From: Microbacterium memoriense
Lineage (GTDB): Bacteria; Actinomycetota; Actinomycetes; Actinomycetales; Microbacteriaceae
Assembly (NCBI RefSeq): GCF_025398275.1
Contig: NZ_JAODOR010000006.1
Location: 1 to 64,000, forward strand
Direction: 5' to 3'
Length of the DNA: 64,000 nt
The notes under the pieces are model-generated. The model was not told where the DNA came from, searched no databases, and saw only the letters and a list, made by a program, of their open reading frames with translations. Both the position numbers and the translations under genes were made by a program. Below are positions 41,612-50,999 of the stretch, piece by piece (within the stretch, counting starts at the first letter, position 1; each line of letters begins with the position of its first letter).

Positions 41612-42096
41612 CCCGCATCGGGCTCATCTGGGCCGAAGCCCGGGGCGGTGTCATCGGCGCGGCCGGCGGGATGCCCTGGCACGTGCCGGAAGACATGGCC
41701 CACTTCAAGGCGGTGACCACCGGGCATCCGGTGATCATGGGGCGGCGCACGTGGGAGTCGTTCCCGCCGCGCTTTCGCCCCTTGCCCGACCGCCGCAACA
41801 TCGTCGTGACCGGCACGGAGTCGTGGACGGCCGATGGTGCGGAGCGCGCGGCATCGCTCGAGGCGGCCCTCGCGATCGTCGCCGATGACGAGGCGGCGTG
41901 GGTGATCGGCGGCGGCCGCCTGTACGCCGCAGCGATCGACGGCGCCGACGTGTTGGAGGTCACCGAACTCGATCTCGAGGTCGACGGCGACACGTATGCC
42001 CCGGTTCGTGAGGGGTGGGAACTCGCGGATGCGGGGGAGTGGCAGGTCTCACGGACCGGAGTGCCGTACCGCTTCCTCACCCTGATCCGCCCCTGA
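41608..42096 (+). CDS. folA: Dihydrofolate reductase
   Basis: DHFR reduces dihydrofolate to tetrahydrofolate with NADPH. The 162-aa protein shows [27 protein letters not shown] with the catalytic acidic residue in [24 protein letters not shown] and [12 protein letters not shown]. Coupled to thyA. Followed by a 227-bp gap with palindromic repeats before the second DUF559 gene. Confidence 0.96.
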   Translation: MTRIGLIWAEARGGVIGAAGGMPWHVPEDMAHFKAVTTGHPVIMGRRTWESFPPRFRPLPDRRNIVVTGTESWTADGAERAASLEAALAIVADDEAAWVIGGGRLYAAAIDGADVLEVTELDLEVDGDTYAPVREGWELADAGEWQVSRTGVPYRFLTLIRP

Positions 42097-42149
42097 CGAC
42101 CTGCGGGACTCCGGGACGAGCGGCCGCTGACGTCTCCCGACGTGCTGAG

Positions 42150-42220
42150 TCGTATGGCCCGCTCCGGTCAGGGGGCCTCATCAGCCCCAGCCGGCTCCAC
42201 GTGCACCACGGACCATACGG
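42150..42220. repeat. Left palindromic element of the second DUF559 locus
   Basis: TCGTATGGCC (42150-42159) and GACCATACGG (42211-42220) form an imperfect palindrome with 63 bp between the equivalent half-site starts (42150 and 42213). TCGTATGGCC recurs at 43187-43196 on the other side of the gene. A separate hairpin, TCCCCGAT/ATCGGGGA, lies at 42248-42281. Confidence 0.65.
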
Positions 42221-42323
42221 CTGGTGACGCATCGCCTCCTCCCCAGGTCCCCGATGTGCGGGACTCTCCACTGATCGGGGAGCGGGCGCCCGCGGCGGAC
42301 CGGCGGCGAGCTGAAATGTGCTC

Positions 42324-43211
42324 ATGTACACGGCGGATCTCACCGATGCCATTGCGCTGCGCGGCGGCGTGGTCCGAACGTCGGCTCTGCGGGGGCTGGG
42401 GGCCACCGCATCCGACATCAGACGGGCGCATCGCGCCGGCGAGATCATGCGACTTAGAGAAGGCGTGCTCGCGCTCCCGTCCGCCGATCCAGACGTGCGG
42501 GATGCCGCCCGCCACCGCGGAGAGGTCGCCTGTGTCAGCGCGCTGCGTCGCGCGGGTGTCTGGATCTTCGACCCACTTAACCCGACGCGCGCGGTGCACG
42601 CGCTCCATGTGTGGGTGGGGGGATCCGGCCGTCGGCACCGCCATGGTCCCTGCGCCTGCATCACCCACAATGACGCCGGTACCTCAGGGTTCGGAAGCAC
42701 GTCGATCGTGCTGGCGCTCGTCCAGGTCGCGCGCTGTCAGGGTGCTGAGTGCTTCTTCGCGGCATTCGAGTCGGCCTGGCATCGCGGACTTCTGACCCGC
42801 CGGATGCGCAAAGAGGTCCGGGCCGGTCTGCCGGCGTCGATGCGGTACCTCGTCGATCTCGCGCGGCCCGACGCAGACAGCGGGCTCGAGTCTCTGCTCC
42901 GGCTGCGCCTGCACCGGATCGGCATCACGCTGCAGACACAGGTGTGGATCGCCGAGATAGCTGGGCGGGTGGACTTTCTCCTCGACGGGATCCTGATCCT
43001 CGAAACCGACGGCCGCGAGAATCACGACGGTCCCTCTCGGCGTCACCAGGATCTCCTCCGGGATGCGCGGACGGCGGCGCTCGGTTTCGACACCCTCCGC
43101 TTTGACTACGCCATGGTGATCCACGACTGGCCGGTGGTGGAAGCAGCGATCCTCGCCCGGCGACGTGTGCTCGGCTCGCGGCTCGGTCGTATGGCCGGTG
43201 TTCTTCGCTGA
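42324..43211 (+). CDS. wHTH (AbiEi-like) plus DUF559 protein, second copy
   Basis: The 295-aa protein has an N-terminal winged-helix region (LRGGVVRTSALRGLG... RAHRAGEIMRLREGVL) like AbiEi antitoxins, and a C-terminal DUF559/Vsr-like domain. Key residues are Glu189 in SGLESLLRL, Asp217 in GRVDFLLDG, and Glu227 and Asp229 in ILETDGREN. It is a diverged paralogue of 14576-15490. TGAAAT lies 6 nt before the ATG, a weak leaderless-like box; GTG at 42318 is an alternative start. No toxin, methylase or mut gene is adjacent. The last codons lie inside the right palindromic element. Confidence 0.75.
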   Translation: MYTADLTDAIALRGGVVRTSALRGLGATASDIRRAHRAGEIMRLREGVLALPSADPDVRDAARHRGEVACVSALRRAGVWIFDPLNPTRAVHALHVWVGGSGRRHRHGPCACITHNDAGTSGFGSTSIVLALVQVARCQGAECFFAAFESAWHRGLLTRRMRKEVRAGLPASMRYLVDLARPDADSGLESLLRLRLHRIGITLQTQVWIAEIAGRVDFLLDGILILETDGRENHDGPSRRHQDLLRDARTAALGFDTLRFDYAMVIHDWPVVEAAILARRRVLGSRLGRMAGVLR

Positions 43212-43262
43212 GGCGCATGCGACCCACGAGTGGGCTTCCGCACCACCGGCCATGCGACCGAG
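43182..43262. repeat. Right palindromic element of the second DUF559 locus
   Basis: CTCGGTCGTATGGCCGGTG (43182-43200) pairs with 43244-43262 with one G-U. Equivalent half-sites start at 43187 and 43250, again 63 bp apart. CATGCGACC occurs at 43216 and 43251, and CCCAC-GA-GTGGG is nested in the loop. It may also terminate the DUF559 transcript. Confidence 0.7.
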
Positions 43263-43322
43263 CCACCCGTCGAGCCGACGCGGCGCCGGCTGCCGGAGGA
43301 AGCACCAGGCGGCGCTGACCGA

Positions 43323-43328
43323 TACCCT
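43323..43328 (+). promoter_or_regulatory. Leaderless -10 box of dapA
   Basis: TACCCT is followed by 6 nt and the ATG at 43335. Confidence 0.6.
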
Positions 43329-43334
43329 GGGAGC

Positions 43335-44312
43335 ATGACGCACACGGGCAACCCCTTCGGTCAGGTCCTCGTCGCGCTCGTCACTCCGATGACGGCCGAC
43401 GGCGAGGTCGATTGGGCCGCCGTCGAGAAGCACATGGACGACGTCATCACCGCCGGCGCCGACGGCATCGTCGTCACGGGGACGACGGGGGAGACGAGCA
43501 CGCTCACCGACCCGGAGAAGCTCAAGCTCGTCGAAATCGGCAAGTCGGTCGCGGCCGGCCGCGCCAAGATCATCACCGGCGGTGGCTCCAACGAGACCGC
43601 CCACGCGATCGAGCTCTACAAGGCGAGCGAGAAGGCCGGCGCCGACGGCATCATGATCGTCACGCCGTACTACAACAAGCCCACGCAAGCGGGCATCCTC
43701 ACGCACTTCCGCCTCGTCGCCGATGCGACCGATCTCCCGGTCATCCTCTACGACATCCCCGGCCGCACCGGCGTGCCCATCATGTACGAGACGATCCTCC
43801 GCCTCGCCAAGCACCCCAACATCCTCGCGATCAAAGACGCCAAAGGCGACTTCAGCGAGGTGAGCCGGGTGCTGAACCAGACCGATCTGATGTACTTCTC
43901 CGGCGATGATGCGAACGCGCTTCCGCACATGGCGATCGGCGCGACGGGACTCATCGGCGTGACCGCCAACGTCGCCGCAGCGCCCTACCGCGTGATGGTG
44001 GATGCCGTGAACCGCGGCGACCTGGCGGCCGCGACCGCGGCGCACCAGAGCCTCGAACCGCTCGTCCGCGCCGTCATGACCCACGTGCCCGGCACCGTGA
44101 GCGCGAAGTACATCCTGCACGGCCTCGGTCGCATCTCGAGCCCCCGCGTCCGCCTGCCCCTGGTGGGGCCGGAGGAGTGGGAGGCCGCGCTCATCGAGGA
44201 CGAGCTGGCGCTCGTCACCGGCGTCGCTGGCGCCGACTTCTCCAACTTCCGCCCCGACCGCAATGCGGCCGCCGGTGGAGCACTACCCAAGGTGCACGGC
44301 ACGACCCGCTGA
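43335..44312 (+). CDS. dapA: 4-hydroxy-tetrahydrodipicolinate synthase
   Basis: DapA condenses pyruvate with aspartate semialdehyde, the first step of the diaminopimelate/lysine branch. The 325-aa TIM-barrel protein has VTGTTGETSTL, the catalytic Tyr in VTPYYNKPTQ, LYDIPGRTG and Schiff-base Lys167 in AIKDAKGD. The C-terminus is about 25 residues longer than E. coli DapA. rnj follows 49 nt later, as in most actinobacteria. Confidence 0.96.
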   Translation: MTHTGNPFGQVLVALVTPMTADGEVDWAAVEKHMDDVITAGADGIVVTGTTGETSTLTDPEKLKLVEIGKSVAAGRAKIITGGGSNETAHAIELYKASEKAGADGIMIVTPYYNKPTQAGILTHFRLVADATDLPVILYDIPGRTGVPIMYETILRLAKHPNILAIKDAKGDFSEVSRVLNQTDLMYFSGDDANALPHMAIGATGLIGVTANVAAAPYRVMVDAVNRGDLAAATAAHQSLEPLVRAVMTHVPGTVSAKYILHGLGRISSPRVRLPLVGPEEWEAALIEDELALVTGVAGADFSNFRPDRNAAAGGALPKVHGTTR

Positions 44313-44361
44313 CACCGCAACATCTGAACGCGGATGCCGAGGCATCCGAAGGAGGCACCTG

Positions 44362-46038
44362 ATGCCCACGAACGTCTACGACCCGCCCGCCCTCGAAAAG
44401 GGCACCCTGCGCGTCATCCCCCTCGGCGGTCTCGCCGAAATCGGTCGTAACATGACCGTCTTCGAGTTCGGCGGCAAGCTGCTGATCGTCGACTGCGGCG
44501 TGCTGTTCCCGGAGGAGCACCAGCCCGGGGTCGACCTGATCCTGCCCGACTTCGAGCCCATCAAGACCCGGCTCGACGACATCGTCGGGGTCGTCCTGAC
44601 GCACGGCCACGAAGACCACATCGGCGCGGTTCCGTACCTCCTCAAGCTCAAGAACGACATCCCCCTCATCGGCTCGAAGCTGACCCTCGCGCTCGTCGAG
44701 GCGAAGCTCAAGGAACACCGCATCAAGCCGTACACGCTCACGGTCGCGGAAGGTCAGGAAGAGCTGATCGGTCCGTTCGACCTCGAGTTCATCGCCGTGA
44801 ACCACTCCATCCCCGACGCGCTCGCTGTCGCGATCCACACGGATGCCGGCACCGTGCTCGCGACCGGCGACTTCAAGATGGACCAGTTGCCCCTCGACGG
44901 CCGACTGACGGACCTCCGCGCGTTCGCCAGCCTCGGCGAGGAAGGAGTCGACCTCTTCATGGTCGACTCGACGAACGCCGATGTTCCGGGCTTCACGCCG
45001 CTCGAGCGGGCGATCGGCCCTGTGCTCGACCAGGTGATCGCGAAGGCCCCGCGCCGCGTGATCGTCGCGAGCTTCTCGAGCCATGTGCACCGCGTACAGC
45101 AGGTCATCGACGCCGCCGCGGCCAACGGTCGCCGCGTGGCGTTCCTCGGGCGCAGCATGGTGCGCAACATGACGATCGCCGAGGACCTCGGCTACCTGAC
45201 GGTGCCCCAGGGCGTGCTGATCGACTACAAGAAGGCCAAGGACCTCCCCGACGACAAGATCGTCTACATGTCGACGGGCTCCCAGGGTGAGCCGATGGCT
45301 GTCCTCTCGCGCATGGCCAACATGGACCACGCGATCGAGATCGGCGCAGGAGACACCGTGATCCTCGCATCCAGCCTCATCCCGGGCAACGAGAACGCCG
45401 TCTACCGCGTGATCGACGGCCTGACGAAGCTCGGCGCCAACGTCGTCCACAAGGGCAACGCGAAGGTCCATGTCTCCGGTCACGCGGCCGCGGGTGAGTT
45501 GCTCTACTGCTACAACATCCTGAAGCCGCGCAACGTCATGCCCATCCACGGCGAATACCGTCACCTGATCGCGAACGCCAAGCTCGCTCAGGACACCGGT
45601 ATCCCGGAGGAGAACACGATCATCGCCGAGAACGGCACCGTCGTCGACCTCAGGGACGGCGTGGCGAAGATCGTGGGCCAACTCGACCTCGGCTTCGTCT
45701 ACGTCGACGGGTCGACGGTCGGTGAGATCACGGATGCCGACCTCAAAGACCGTCGCACGCTCGGTGAAGAGGGCTTCATCTCGATCATCGTCGTGGTCGA
45801 TTCGGCGACCGGCAAGATCATCACGGGCCCCGAGATCCACGCCCGCGGCTTCGCCGAGGACGACAAGGTGTTCGACGACGTCAAGCCGAAGATCGCCGCG
45901 GCCCTCACCGAAGCGGCGCAGTCCGGCGTCCGCGATTCGCACGCTCTCTCGCAGGTCGTCCGCCGCACCATCGGCCGTTGGGTCAACCAGCGCCTGCGTC
46001 GTCGGCCGATGATCGTGCCTCTCGTTATCGAGGCGTAA
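44362..46038 (+). CDS. rnj: Ribonuclease J
   Basis: RNase J is a metallo-beta-lactamase nuclease with endonuclease and 5'-3' exonuclease activity, central to actinobacterial RNA decay and rRNA maturation. The 558-aa protein has the zinc motif THGHEDHIGA near residue 80-89, the second-sphere GDFKMDQ, SFSSHVHRVQQ in the beta-CASP domain, and SGHAAAGELL followed by PIHGEYRHL. The strong ribosome-binding site GAAGGAGG precedes the ATG. It is probably co-transcribed with dapA. Confidence 0.95.
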   Translation: MPTNVYDPPALEKGTLRVIPLGGLAEIGRNMTVFEFGGKLLIVDCGVLFPEEHQPGVDLILPDFEPIKTRLDDIVGVVLTHGHEDHIGAVPYLLKLKNDIPLIGSKLTLALVEAKLKEHRIKPYTLTVAEGQEELIGPFDLEFIAVNHSIPDALAVAIHTDAGTVLATGDFKMDQLPLDGRLTDLRAFASLGEEGVDLFMVDSTNADVPGFTPLERAIGPVLDQVIAKAPRRVIVASFSSHVHRVQQVIDAAAANGRRVAFLGRSMVRNMTIAEDLGYLTVPQGVLIDYKKAKDLPDDKIVYMSTGSQGEPMAVLSRMANMDHAIEIGAGDTVILASSLIPGNENAVYRVIDGLTKLGANVVHKGNAKVHVSGHAAAGELLYCYNILKPRNVMPIHGEYRHLIANAKLAQDTGIPEENTIIAENGTVVDLRDGVAKIVGQLDLGFVYVDGSTVGEITDADLKDRRTLGEEGFISIIVVVDSATGKIITGPEIHARGFAEDDKVFDDVKPKIAAALTEAAQSGVRDSHALSQVVRRTIGRWVNQRLRRRPMIVPLVIEA

Positions 46039-46049
46039 CACCGGCACGC

Positions 46050-46055
46050 TACTGT
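46050..46055 (+). promoter_or_regulatory. Leaderless -10 box of the GNAT gene
   Basis: TACTGT is followed by 6 nt and the ATG at 46062. Confidence 0.6.
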
Positions 46056-46061
46056 CTGGAC

Positions 46062-46556
46062 ATGCCCGCTTCGTTCAGCGTTCGCCCCGCCGCCCAGGCG
46101 GACGGCGGGTTCTTGGCAGACATGATCGTCGAAGCGGCCAACTGGCGTCAGGGTGGAGCTCGTCCCCGCCACGACATCATCGCCCATCCGGACCACAGCC
46201 GGTATATCGCGGGGTGGATGCGGCCGGGTGATGCCGGATTCGTCGCCGTCGACGGCCAGGGCGAGGCCGTGGGCGCCGCCTGGTACCGGATGTTGCCGCG
46301 CACCGACCCCGGATTCGGATACGTCGGCACGGGAGTACCGGAGCTCATCATCGGCGTGCGTCCGATCTGGCGCGCGCACGGTGTCGGGCGTGCGCTTCTG
46401 CGACACCTGTGCGCGCACGCGCGGGCGCAGGGCTTTGGCCGCATCAGCCTGTCGGTCGAGCGCGGCAACTTCGCACACACGCTGTACCGCAGCGAGGGAT
46501 TCGCCATCACCGCGCCCGGCGTCGGGCGCGACACGATGGTCAAGCGCCTGCGCTGA
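46062..46556 (+). CDS. GNAT-family N-acetyltransferase
   Basis: The 164-aa protein carries the acetyl-CoA loop in GVRPIWRAHGVGRALLRHLC (R-A-H-G-V-G) and the C-terminal LSVERGNFAHTLYRSEGF. The N-terminal half has VEAANWRQGGARP, a pattern seen in putative ribosomal or small-molecule acetyltransferases of actinobacteria. No neighbour points to a substrate. Confidence 0.87.
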   Translation: MPASFSVRPAAQADGGFLADMIVEAANWRQGGARPRHDIIAHPDHSRYIAGWMRPGDAGFVAVDGQGEAVGAAWYRMLPRTDPGFGYVGTGVPELIIGVRPIWRAHGVGRALLRHLCAHARAQGFGRISLSVERGNFAHTLYRSEGFAITAPGVGRDTMVKRLR

Positions 46557-46647
46557 CGGCAACGTTTCCGCCCGGGCGCTGTCGGAGGGTCGTTCCTGAG
46601 CCTGCCGAATAGCCGCGTCAATCCGCGCGTTTCCCGCGTTCGGCGCC

Positions 46648-46653
46648 TACCGT
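46648..46653 (+). promoter_or_regulatory. Leaderless -10 box of ftsK
   Basis: TACCGT is followed by 6 nt and the ATG at 46660. Confidence 0.6.
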
Positions 46654-46659
46654 GGGGTA

Positions 46660-49362
46660 ATGGCCAGGAGCACCAGTACGCCCACGAACGCCCGCGCGTC
46701 CGCGAAGGGCTCCTCTCCGCGCGCCCGCAAGAGCGAACCGACCCCGAAGCGTTACGTCGACCAGATCGAGAAGCCTCCCGTCATCGTCCGCTCCTGGATG
46801 GGCCTGGCTCACATGACCGGGGGGATGTTCCGTGCGTTCGGGCCGGAGACCCTCGACAAGGACCAGCGCCGCGACGGGTTCCCGTTCCTGTTGGTTCTGC
46901 TCGCTGTCGCCGGAGCGGTCACCGAGTGGTTCCTGATCGGTACCGATGTCGGCACGAACATCAGCGCCTACACCGTGGGTGCGTTGATCGGCCGCGTCGC
47001 TTTCATCATGCCGGTCCTGCTCCTGATGCTCGCGGGCTGGCTGTTCCGGCATCCGTCTTCCGTGCACGACAACGGCCGGATCGGGATCGGTTTCGGTCTG
47101 TTCGTCCTCTCGATCGCCGGGTTCTGCCACGTCGCCGGCAACCGTCCGCAACCGAAGGAGGGCCTGCCTTCGCTGAGCGAGGCCGGCGGTCTCTTCGGGT
47201 GGATGATCGGCGAGCCGCTCAGCCTCCTCACGAGCATCGGCGCCTACGTCGTGCTCGGCATTCTTACGGTGCTGAGCGTCCTGATCCTCACCAAAACCCC
47301 GCCGAACCGCATCGGGCGACGACTCGGTGACTTGTACGCCTGGATGTTCGGCGCCGAACGACCCGAGCCCGCCGACCCGTCCGGGACCGCGCCGACGGTG
47401 GCGTTCACGAGCGCCGACGAGGATGAGAAGGATGCCGGCACCCCCTGGTGGCGGCGTAACAAGACGGGCCGTGAAGAGGACGTCGACGGCCACCTCGGCT
47501 CCGATGATCTGACGGCTTTGCTCACACCATCGGGCGCGGGCGGATTCGAGCAGGCCATCGCGACCCCGGTGGTTGCGGCCGTGCCCCCGATTCCGCCGAT
47601 GCCCGACGCGGCAACCGAGATCATCGATCCCGCCGTCATCGCGCACGCGAAACGGGCGCGGAAGACCGACACCGGCATCCGGGAGGACAGCGGCGAGATC
47701 ATCCTCGACGACGGAATCCTCCCCGGGATCTCCGGACTCGGCGACGACCACGACGGCCGCCCTCCGGTTCCGCCCTACCGGCTCCCGTCGGTCGGGGCCC
47801 TCGCCGAGGGCACGCCGCACAAGGCCCGCTCCGAAGCCAACGACATCATCGTCCGGGCGATCATGGGTGTCTTCGAGCAGTTCTCGATCGACGCGCGCGT
47901 GACCGGCTTCTCGCGTGGCCCGACCGTGACGCAGTATGAGATCTCGCTCGGCCTCGGTGTGAAGGTCGAGCGCATCACGGCGCTCACGAACAACATCTCG
48001 TACGCGGTCGCCTCCAACGAAGTGCGCATCCTCGCGCCGATTCCCGGCAAGAGTGCGATCGGTGTCGAGATCCCGAACACCGACCGCGAAATCGTGACGC
48101 TCGGCGACGTCCTGCGTTCGAACGCTGCGGTGAGCCAGACGCACCCCATGACGATCGGCGTCGGCAAGGATGTCGGCGGCGGTTACGTCGTCGCGAACCT
48201 CGCGAAAATGCCCCATCTGTTGGTGGCCGGTTCGACCGGGTCGGGCAAGTCGAGTTTCGTGAACTCGATGATCACGAGCCTGCTGATGCGCGCCAAGCCC
48301 TCCGAAGTGCGGATGGTCCTGATCGACCCGAAGCGCGTCGAGCTCACGAGCTACGCCGGCGTCCCGCACCTGATCACGCCCATCATCACCAACCCCAAGA
48401 AGGCCGCCGAAGCGCTCCAGTGGGTCGTGAAGGAAATGGACATGCGGTATGACGACCTCGCGTCGTTCGGATTCCGCCACATCGACGACTTCAACAAGGC
48501 CGTTGTCGCGGGTGAGATCAACCTTCCGGTGGGCAGCGAGCGCGTGCTCAAGCCGTACCCGTACCTCTTGGTCGTCGTCGATGAGCTCGCCGACCTCATG
48601 ATGGTCGCGCCGCGGGACGTCGAAGACTCGATCGTCCGCATCACGCAGCTCGCCCGCGCCAGCGGCATCCATCTGGTCCTCGCGACCCAGCGACCGTCGG
48701 TCGACGTCGTCACCGGCCTCATCAAGGCGAACGTCCCGTCGCGGCTCGCCTTTGCCGTGACGAGCGTCACCGATTCGCGTGTCATCCTCGACCAGCCCGG
48801 CGCCGACCGCCTGATCGGCCAGGGCGACGCGCTCTTCCTCCCCATGGGCGCGTCGAAGTCCGTGCGTGTGCAGGGCGCGTGGGTCGCGGAGAGCGAAATC
48901 GAAAAGGTCGTCGAGCACGTCAAAAAGCAAGCACGCCCGGACTATCGGGCCGATGTCGCGGTGGTCGCCGAGAAGAAGGAGATCGACGCCGATATCGGCG
49001 ACGACCTCGAGCTCCTCCTGGCCGCGGCCGAACAGATCATCTCGACCCAGTTCGGATCGACGTCGATGCTGCAGCGCAAGCTCCGCGTCGGTTTCGCCAA
49101 GGCCGGGCGCCTGATGGATCTGCTTGAGTCGCGCGAGATCGTGGGGCCCTCCGAGGGCTCGAAGGCGCGCGACGTCCTCGTCACGCCCGAGCAGCTTCCG
49201 GAGGTGCTCGCTCGTCTGCGTGGCGTCGCTCCGGCGGCTCCAGTGGCAACCGCCCCCGACGGGTACGGTCCGGATGCCGTGGACACCCAGTTCGATGGGT
49301 ACGAGGTCGTCGAGGGTGACGACGGGTCCGAGGATGCGTGGGGCCTGACGGGGCGGGATTGA
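46660..49362 (+). CDS. ftsK: DNA translocase FtsK
   Basis: FtsK pumps chromosomal DNA across the closing septum and helps resolve dimers. The 900-aa protein has an N-terminal basic tail, about four membrane helices (roughly 75-95, 105-128, 140-160, 185-212), a ~170-residue linker, and the RecA-like motor. The motor has Walker [10 protein letters not shown] near 524-532, Walker [12 protein letters not shown] near 635, and [15 protein letters not shown]. The C-terminal winged-helix gamma domain (about 790-855, [21 protein letters not shown]) reads the KOPS orientation sites. Length is typical of actinobacterial FtsK. Confidence 0.96.
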   Translation: MARSTSTPTNARASAKGSSPRARKSEPTPKRYVDQIEKPPVIVRSWMGLAHMTGGMFRAFGPETLDKDQRRDGFPFLLVLLAVAGAVTEWFLIGTDVGTNISAYTVGALIGRVAFIMPVLLLMLAGWLFRHPSSVHDNGRIGIGFGLFVLSIAGFCHVAGNRPQPKEGLPSLSEAGGLFGWMIGEPLSLLTSIGAYVVLGILTVLSVLILTKTPPNRIGRRLGDLYAWMFGAERPEPADPSGTAPTVAFTSADEDEKDAGTPWWRRNKTGREEDVDGHLGSDDLTALLTPSGAGGFEQAIATPVVAAVPPIPPMPDAATEIIDPAVIAHAKRARKTDTGIREDSGEIILDDGILPGISGLGDDHDGRPPVPPYRLPSVGALAEGTPHKARSEANDIIVRAIMGVFEQFSIDARVTGFSRGPTVTQYEISLGLGVKVERITALTNNISYAVASNEVRILAPIPGKSAIGVEIPNTDREIVTLGDVLRSNAAVSQTHPMTIGVGKDVGGGYVVANLAKMPHLLVAGSTGSGKSSFVNSMITSLLMRAKPSEVRMVLIDPKRVELTSYAGVPHLITPIITNPKKAAEALQWVVKEMDMRYDDLASFGFRHIDDFNKAVVAGEINLPVGSERVLKPYPYLLVVVDELADLMMVAPRDVEDSIVRITQLARASGIHLVLATQRPSVDVVTGLIKANVPSRLAFAVTSVTDSRVILDQPGADRLIGQGDALFLPMGASKSVRVQGAWVAESEIEKVVEHVKKQARPDYRADVAVVAEKKEIDADIGDDLELLLAAAEQIISTQFGSTSMLQRKLRVGFAKAGRLMDLLESREIVGPSEGSKARDVLVTPEQLPEVLARLRGVAPAAPVATAPDGYGPDAVDTQFDGYEVVEGDDGSEDAWGLTGRD

Positions 49363-49387
49363 CCGGGGATCGGGCACTGCTGTTCGG

Positions 49388-49393
49388 TAGGCT
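49388..49393 (+). promoter_or_regulatory. Leaderless -10 box of pgsA
   Basis: TAGGCT is followed by 6 nt and the GTG at 49400. Confidence 0.6.
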
Positions 49394-49399
49394 CGGCGC

Positions 49400-49981
49400 G
49401 TGAGCATCCCTCGGCAATTGCCCAACGCGATCACGATCGTGCGTATCCTGTGCGCGCCGGTCTTCCTCTGGATGCTCCTGGCAGACGGAGGGTCCGACGG
49501 TCCGCTGCGCTGGTGGGCCGCGGTGCTGTTCATCGTCGCGATCGCGACCGACGGCATCGACGGGTATCTCGCGCGCAAGTACGAGATCGTCACCGATCTC
49601 GGCAAGCTCCTCGATCCGATCGCCGACAAGGTGCTGACCGGTTTCGCGTTCATCGGACTGTCGATTCTCGTGGAGCTGCCCTGGTGGGTCACGATCCTCG
49701 TGCTCGTACGCGAAGTGGGCATCACGGTCCACCGCCTGCTGGTCGCGAGTACGCACGTCGTCGCCGCCGCCTGGATGGGCAAGCTCAAGACTGTCGCCCA
49801 AGCTGTCGCGCTCTCGCTCGCGCTGCTGCCGCTGTGGACGATCGTGGGGGAGTGGATCCACGTGGTCAACACCGTCACGATGTGGATCGCCGTCATCCTG
49901 ACGGTCGCCAGTGGGATCGACTACGTCCTCACCGAGGTACGCGGATCGCGCGCCACGCGGTCGAAGGGGCGCGCGTCGTGA
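49400..49981 (+). CDS. pgsA: CDP-diacylglycerol-glycerol-3-phosphate 3-phosphatidyltransferase
   Basis: PgsA makes phosphatidylglycerol phosphate, the precursor of phosphatidylglycerol and cardiolipin. The 193-aa membrane protein has about five helices and the CDP-alcohol phosphotransferase signature DGIDGYLARKYEIVTDLGKLLDPIAD in pattern (D-G-x-D-G-x-x-A-R-x8-G-x3-D-x3-D) near 51-76. The GTG start fits the -10 box. It overlaps cinA (GTGA), the same order as the actinobacterial pgsA-cinA-clgR cluster. Confidence 0.94.
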   Translation: MSIPRQLPNAITIVRILCAPVFLWMLLADGGSDGPLRWWAAVLFIVAIATDGIDGYLARKYEIVTDLGKLLDPIADKVLTGFAFIGLSILVELPWWVTILVLVREVGITVHRLLVASTHVVAAAWMGKLKTVAQAVALSLALLPLWTIVGEWIHVVNTVTMWIAVILTVASGIDYVLTEVRGSRATRSKGRAS

Positions 49982-50523
49982 GTGGCATCTCGGGCCTGCC
50001 CGATTTGCCCGACGAGTTGGAGAACACCCTGGTGTCCTTCGGTCGTCGCAACGAATCCGAACGACTGATCGATCGCCTGAAGGATCTGGGCTGGACGATC
50101 GCGATCGCGGAGTCGCTCACGGGGGGACTGGTCACGGCATCCCTCATCGCCGTCTCCGGCGCCTCTCAGGTCGTCCGCGGCGGTGTCGTCGCGTACGCGA
50201 CGGATGTGAAGGCGAGCGTCCTCGGGGTCGACCCGACGCTCCTCGAGGCGCACGGCCCGGTACATCCGCGCGTGGCGCGGCAGATGGCCGATGGCGTGCG
50301 TCGTGCGCTGGGGAACGACGGCGTGACGGCGGACGTCGGGATTGCGACGACCGGTATCGCCGGCCCCCTGTCACCGGACGGGCAGCCGGTGGGCACGGTG
50401 CATCTGGCCGTGTCGACACCGCTGGGCTCGCGCGTCGAGTCTCTCGAGCTCAGCGGGGATCGCGATTCGATCCGAGCCGAAGCCACTGCTCGCGCCATCC
50501 GCTTGGCGCTGGATGCGCTCTGA
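49978..50523 (+). CDS. CinA C-terminal domain protein, nicotinamide-nucleotide amidohydrolase
   Basis: The 181-aa protein is the stand-alone CinA/PncC domain that deamidates NMN to nicotinate mononucleotide for NAD recycling. Motifs are IAESLTGGLVTASLI (catalytic Ser), GGVVAYATDVKASVLGV and TTGIAGPLSPDGQPVGTVHLAV. The competence-related N-terminal domain is absent. A ~35-residue N-terminal extension precedes the domain. It overlaps pgsA. Confidence 0.93.
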   Translation: MSGISGLPDLPDELENTLVSFGRRNESERLIDRLKDLGWTIAIAESLTGGLVTASLIAVSGASQVVRGGVVAYATDVKASVLGVDPTLLEAHGPVHPRVARQMADGVRRALGNDGVTADVGIATTGIAGPLSPDGQPVGTVHLAVSTPLGSRVESLELSGDRDSIRAEATARAIRLALDAL

Positions 50524-50536
50524 TCGTCGATGTCGG

Positions 50537-50632
50537 TGGGAATACCCGCTGTGACATCTGGGTTACGTATGAGCGATTCCCAACCATTCCACAGCGCACG
50601 AGGGATACTGTGACCAGCAAGTCCGGTACTGT
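50537..50632 (+). promoter_or_regulatory. clgR upstream region: palindrome and tandem -10 boxes
   Basis: TGGGAAT (50537-50543) and ATTCCCA (50576-50582) form an inverted repeat. TACTGT occurs twice (50606-50611, 50627-50632), 21 bp apart, each a good -10 hexamer. This suggests two start sites and a regulated promoter. Confidence 0.45.
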
Positions 50633-50677
50633 TGTCCACCCGGGGCGCGCAATGACTGTCAGAGGAGGGGGCCCGAC

Positions 50678-50998
50678 ATGATCCTGGTTCGTCAAGAGAT
50701 CGGCGAAGTCCTGCGCGACTTCCGCCTGCAGAAGGGACGCACCCTCCGCCAGGTTGCCGGCCGCGCGAGCGTGGCTCTCGGCTATCTGAGCGAGGTAGAA
50801 CGCGGTCAGAAGGAGGCCTCGAGCGAAATCCTCGCTTCGGTCGCCGACGCGTTGGATGTGCCCATTTCGATCATCATGCGCGAAGTCGGCGATCGACTTT
50901 CCGTACTCGAGGGTCTTCAGGTGTTTCCGGATGTCGTTCCCGACGACCTGGCAGCACTGGAAGACGACCTCATCCAGTCTGAACTCTCGTTGCGCTGA
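50678..50998 (+). CDS. clgR: XRE-family regulator, ClgR-like
   Basis: The 106-aa protein has a Cro/CI helix-turn-helix (about 10-65) with RTLRQVAGRASVALGYLSEVERGQKEASSE, closely following the pattern of actinobacterial ClgR, the activator of clp protease genes and stress functions. Position after pgsA and cinA and before recA matches clgR in mycobacteria and corynebacteria. The ribosome-binding site AGAGGAGGGG is strong. Function in this organism is inferred from motif and synteny. Confidence 0.85.
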   Translation: MILVRQEIGEVLRDFRLQKGRTLRQVAGRASVALGYLSEVERGQKEASSEILASVADALDVPISIIMREVGDRLSVLEGLQVFPDVVPDDLAALEDDLIQSELSLR

Positions 50999-50999
50999 C

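Noticed and set aside
46618-49896. 1092-codon open frame antisense to ftsK
   Set aside because: Arg/His/Asp-rich composition typical of a shadow frame, no start signal, and ftsK motifs are complete on the other strand.
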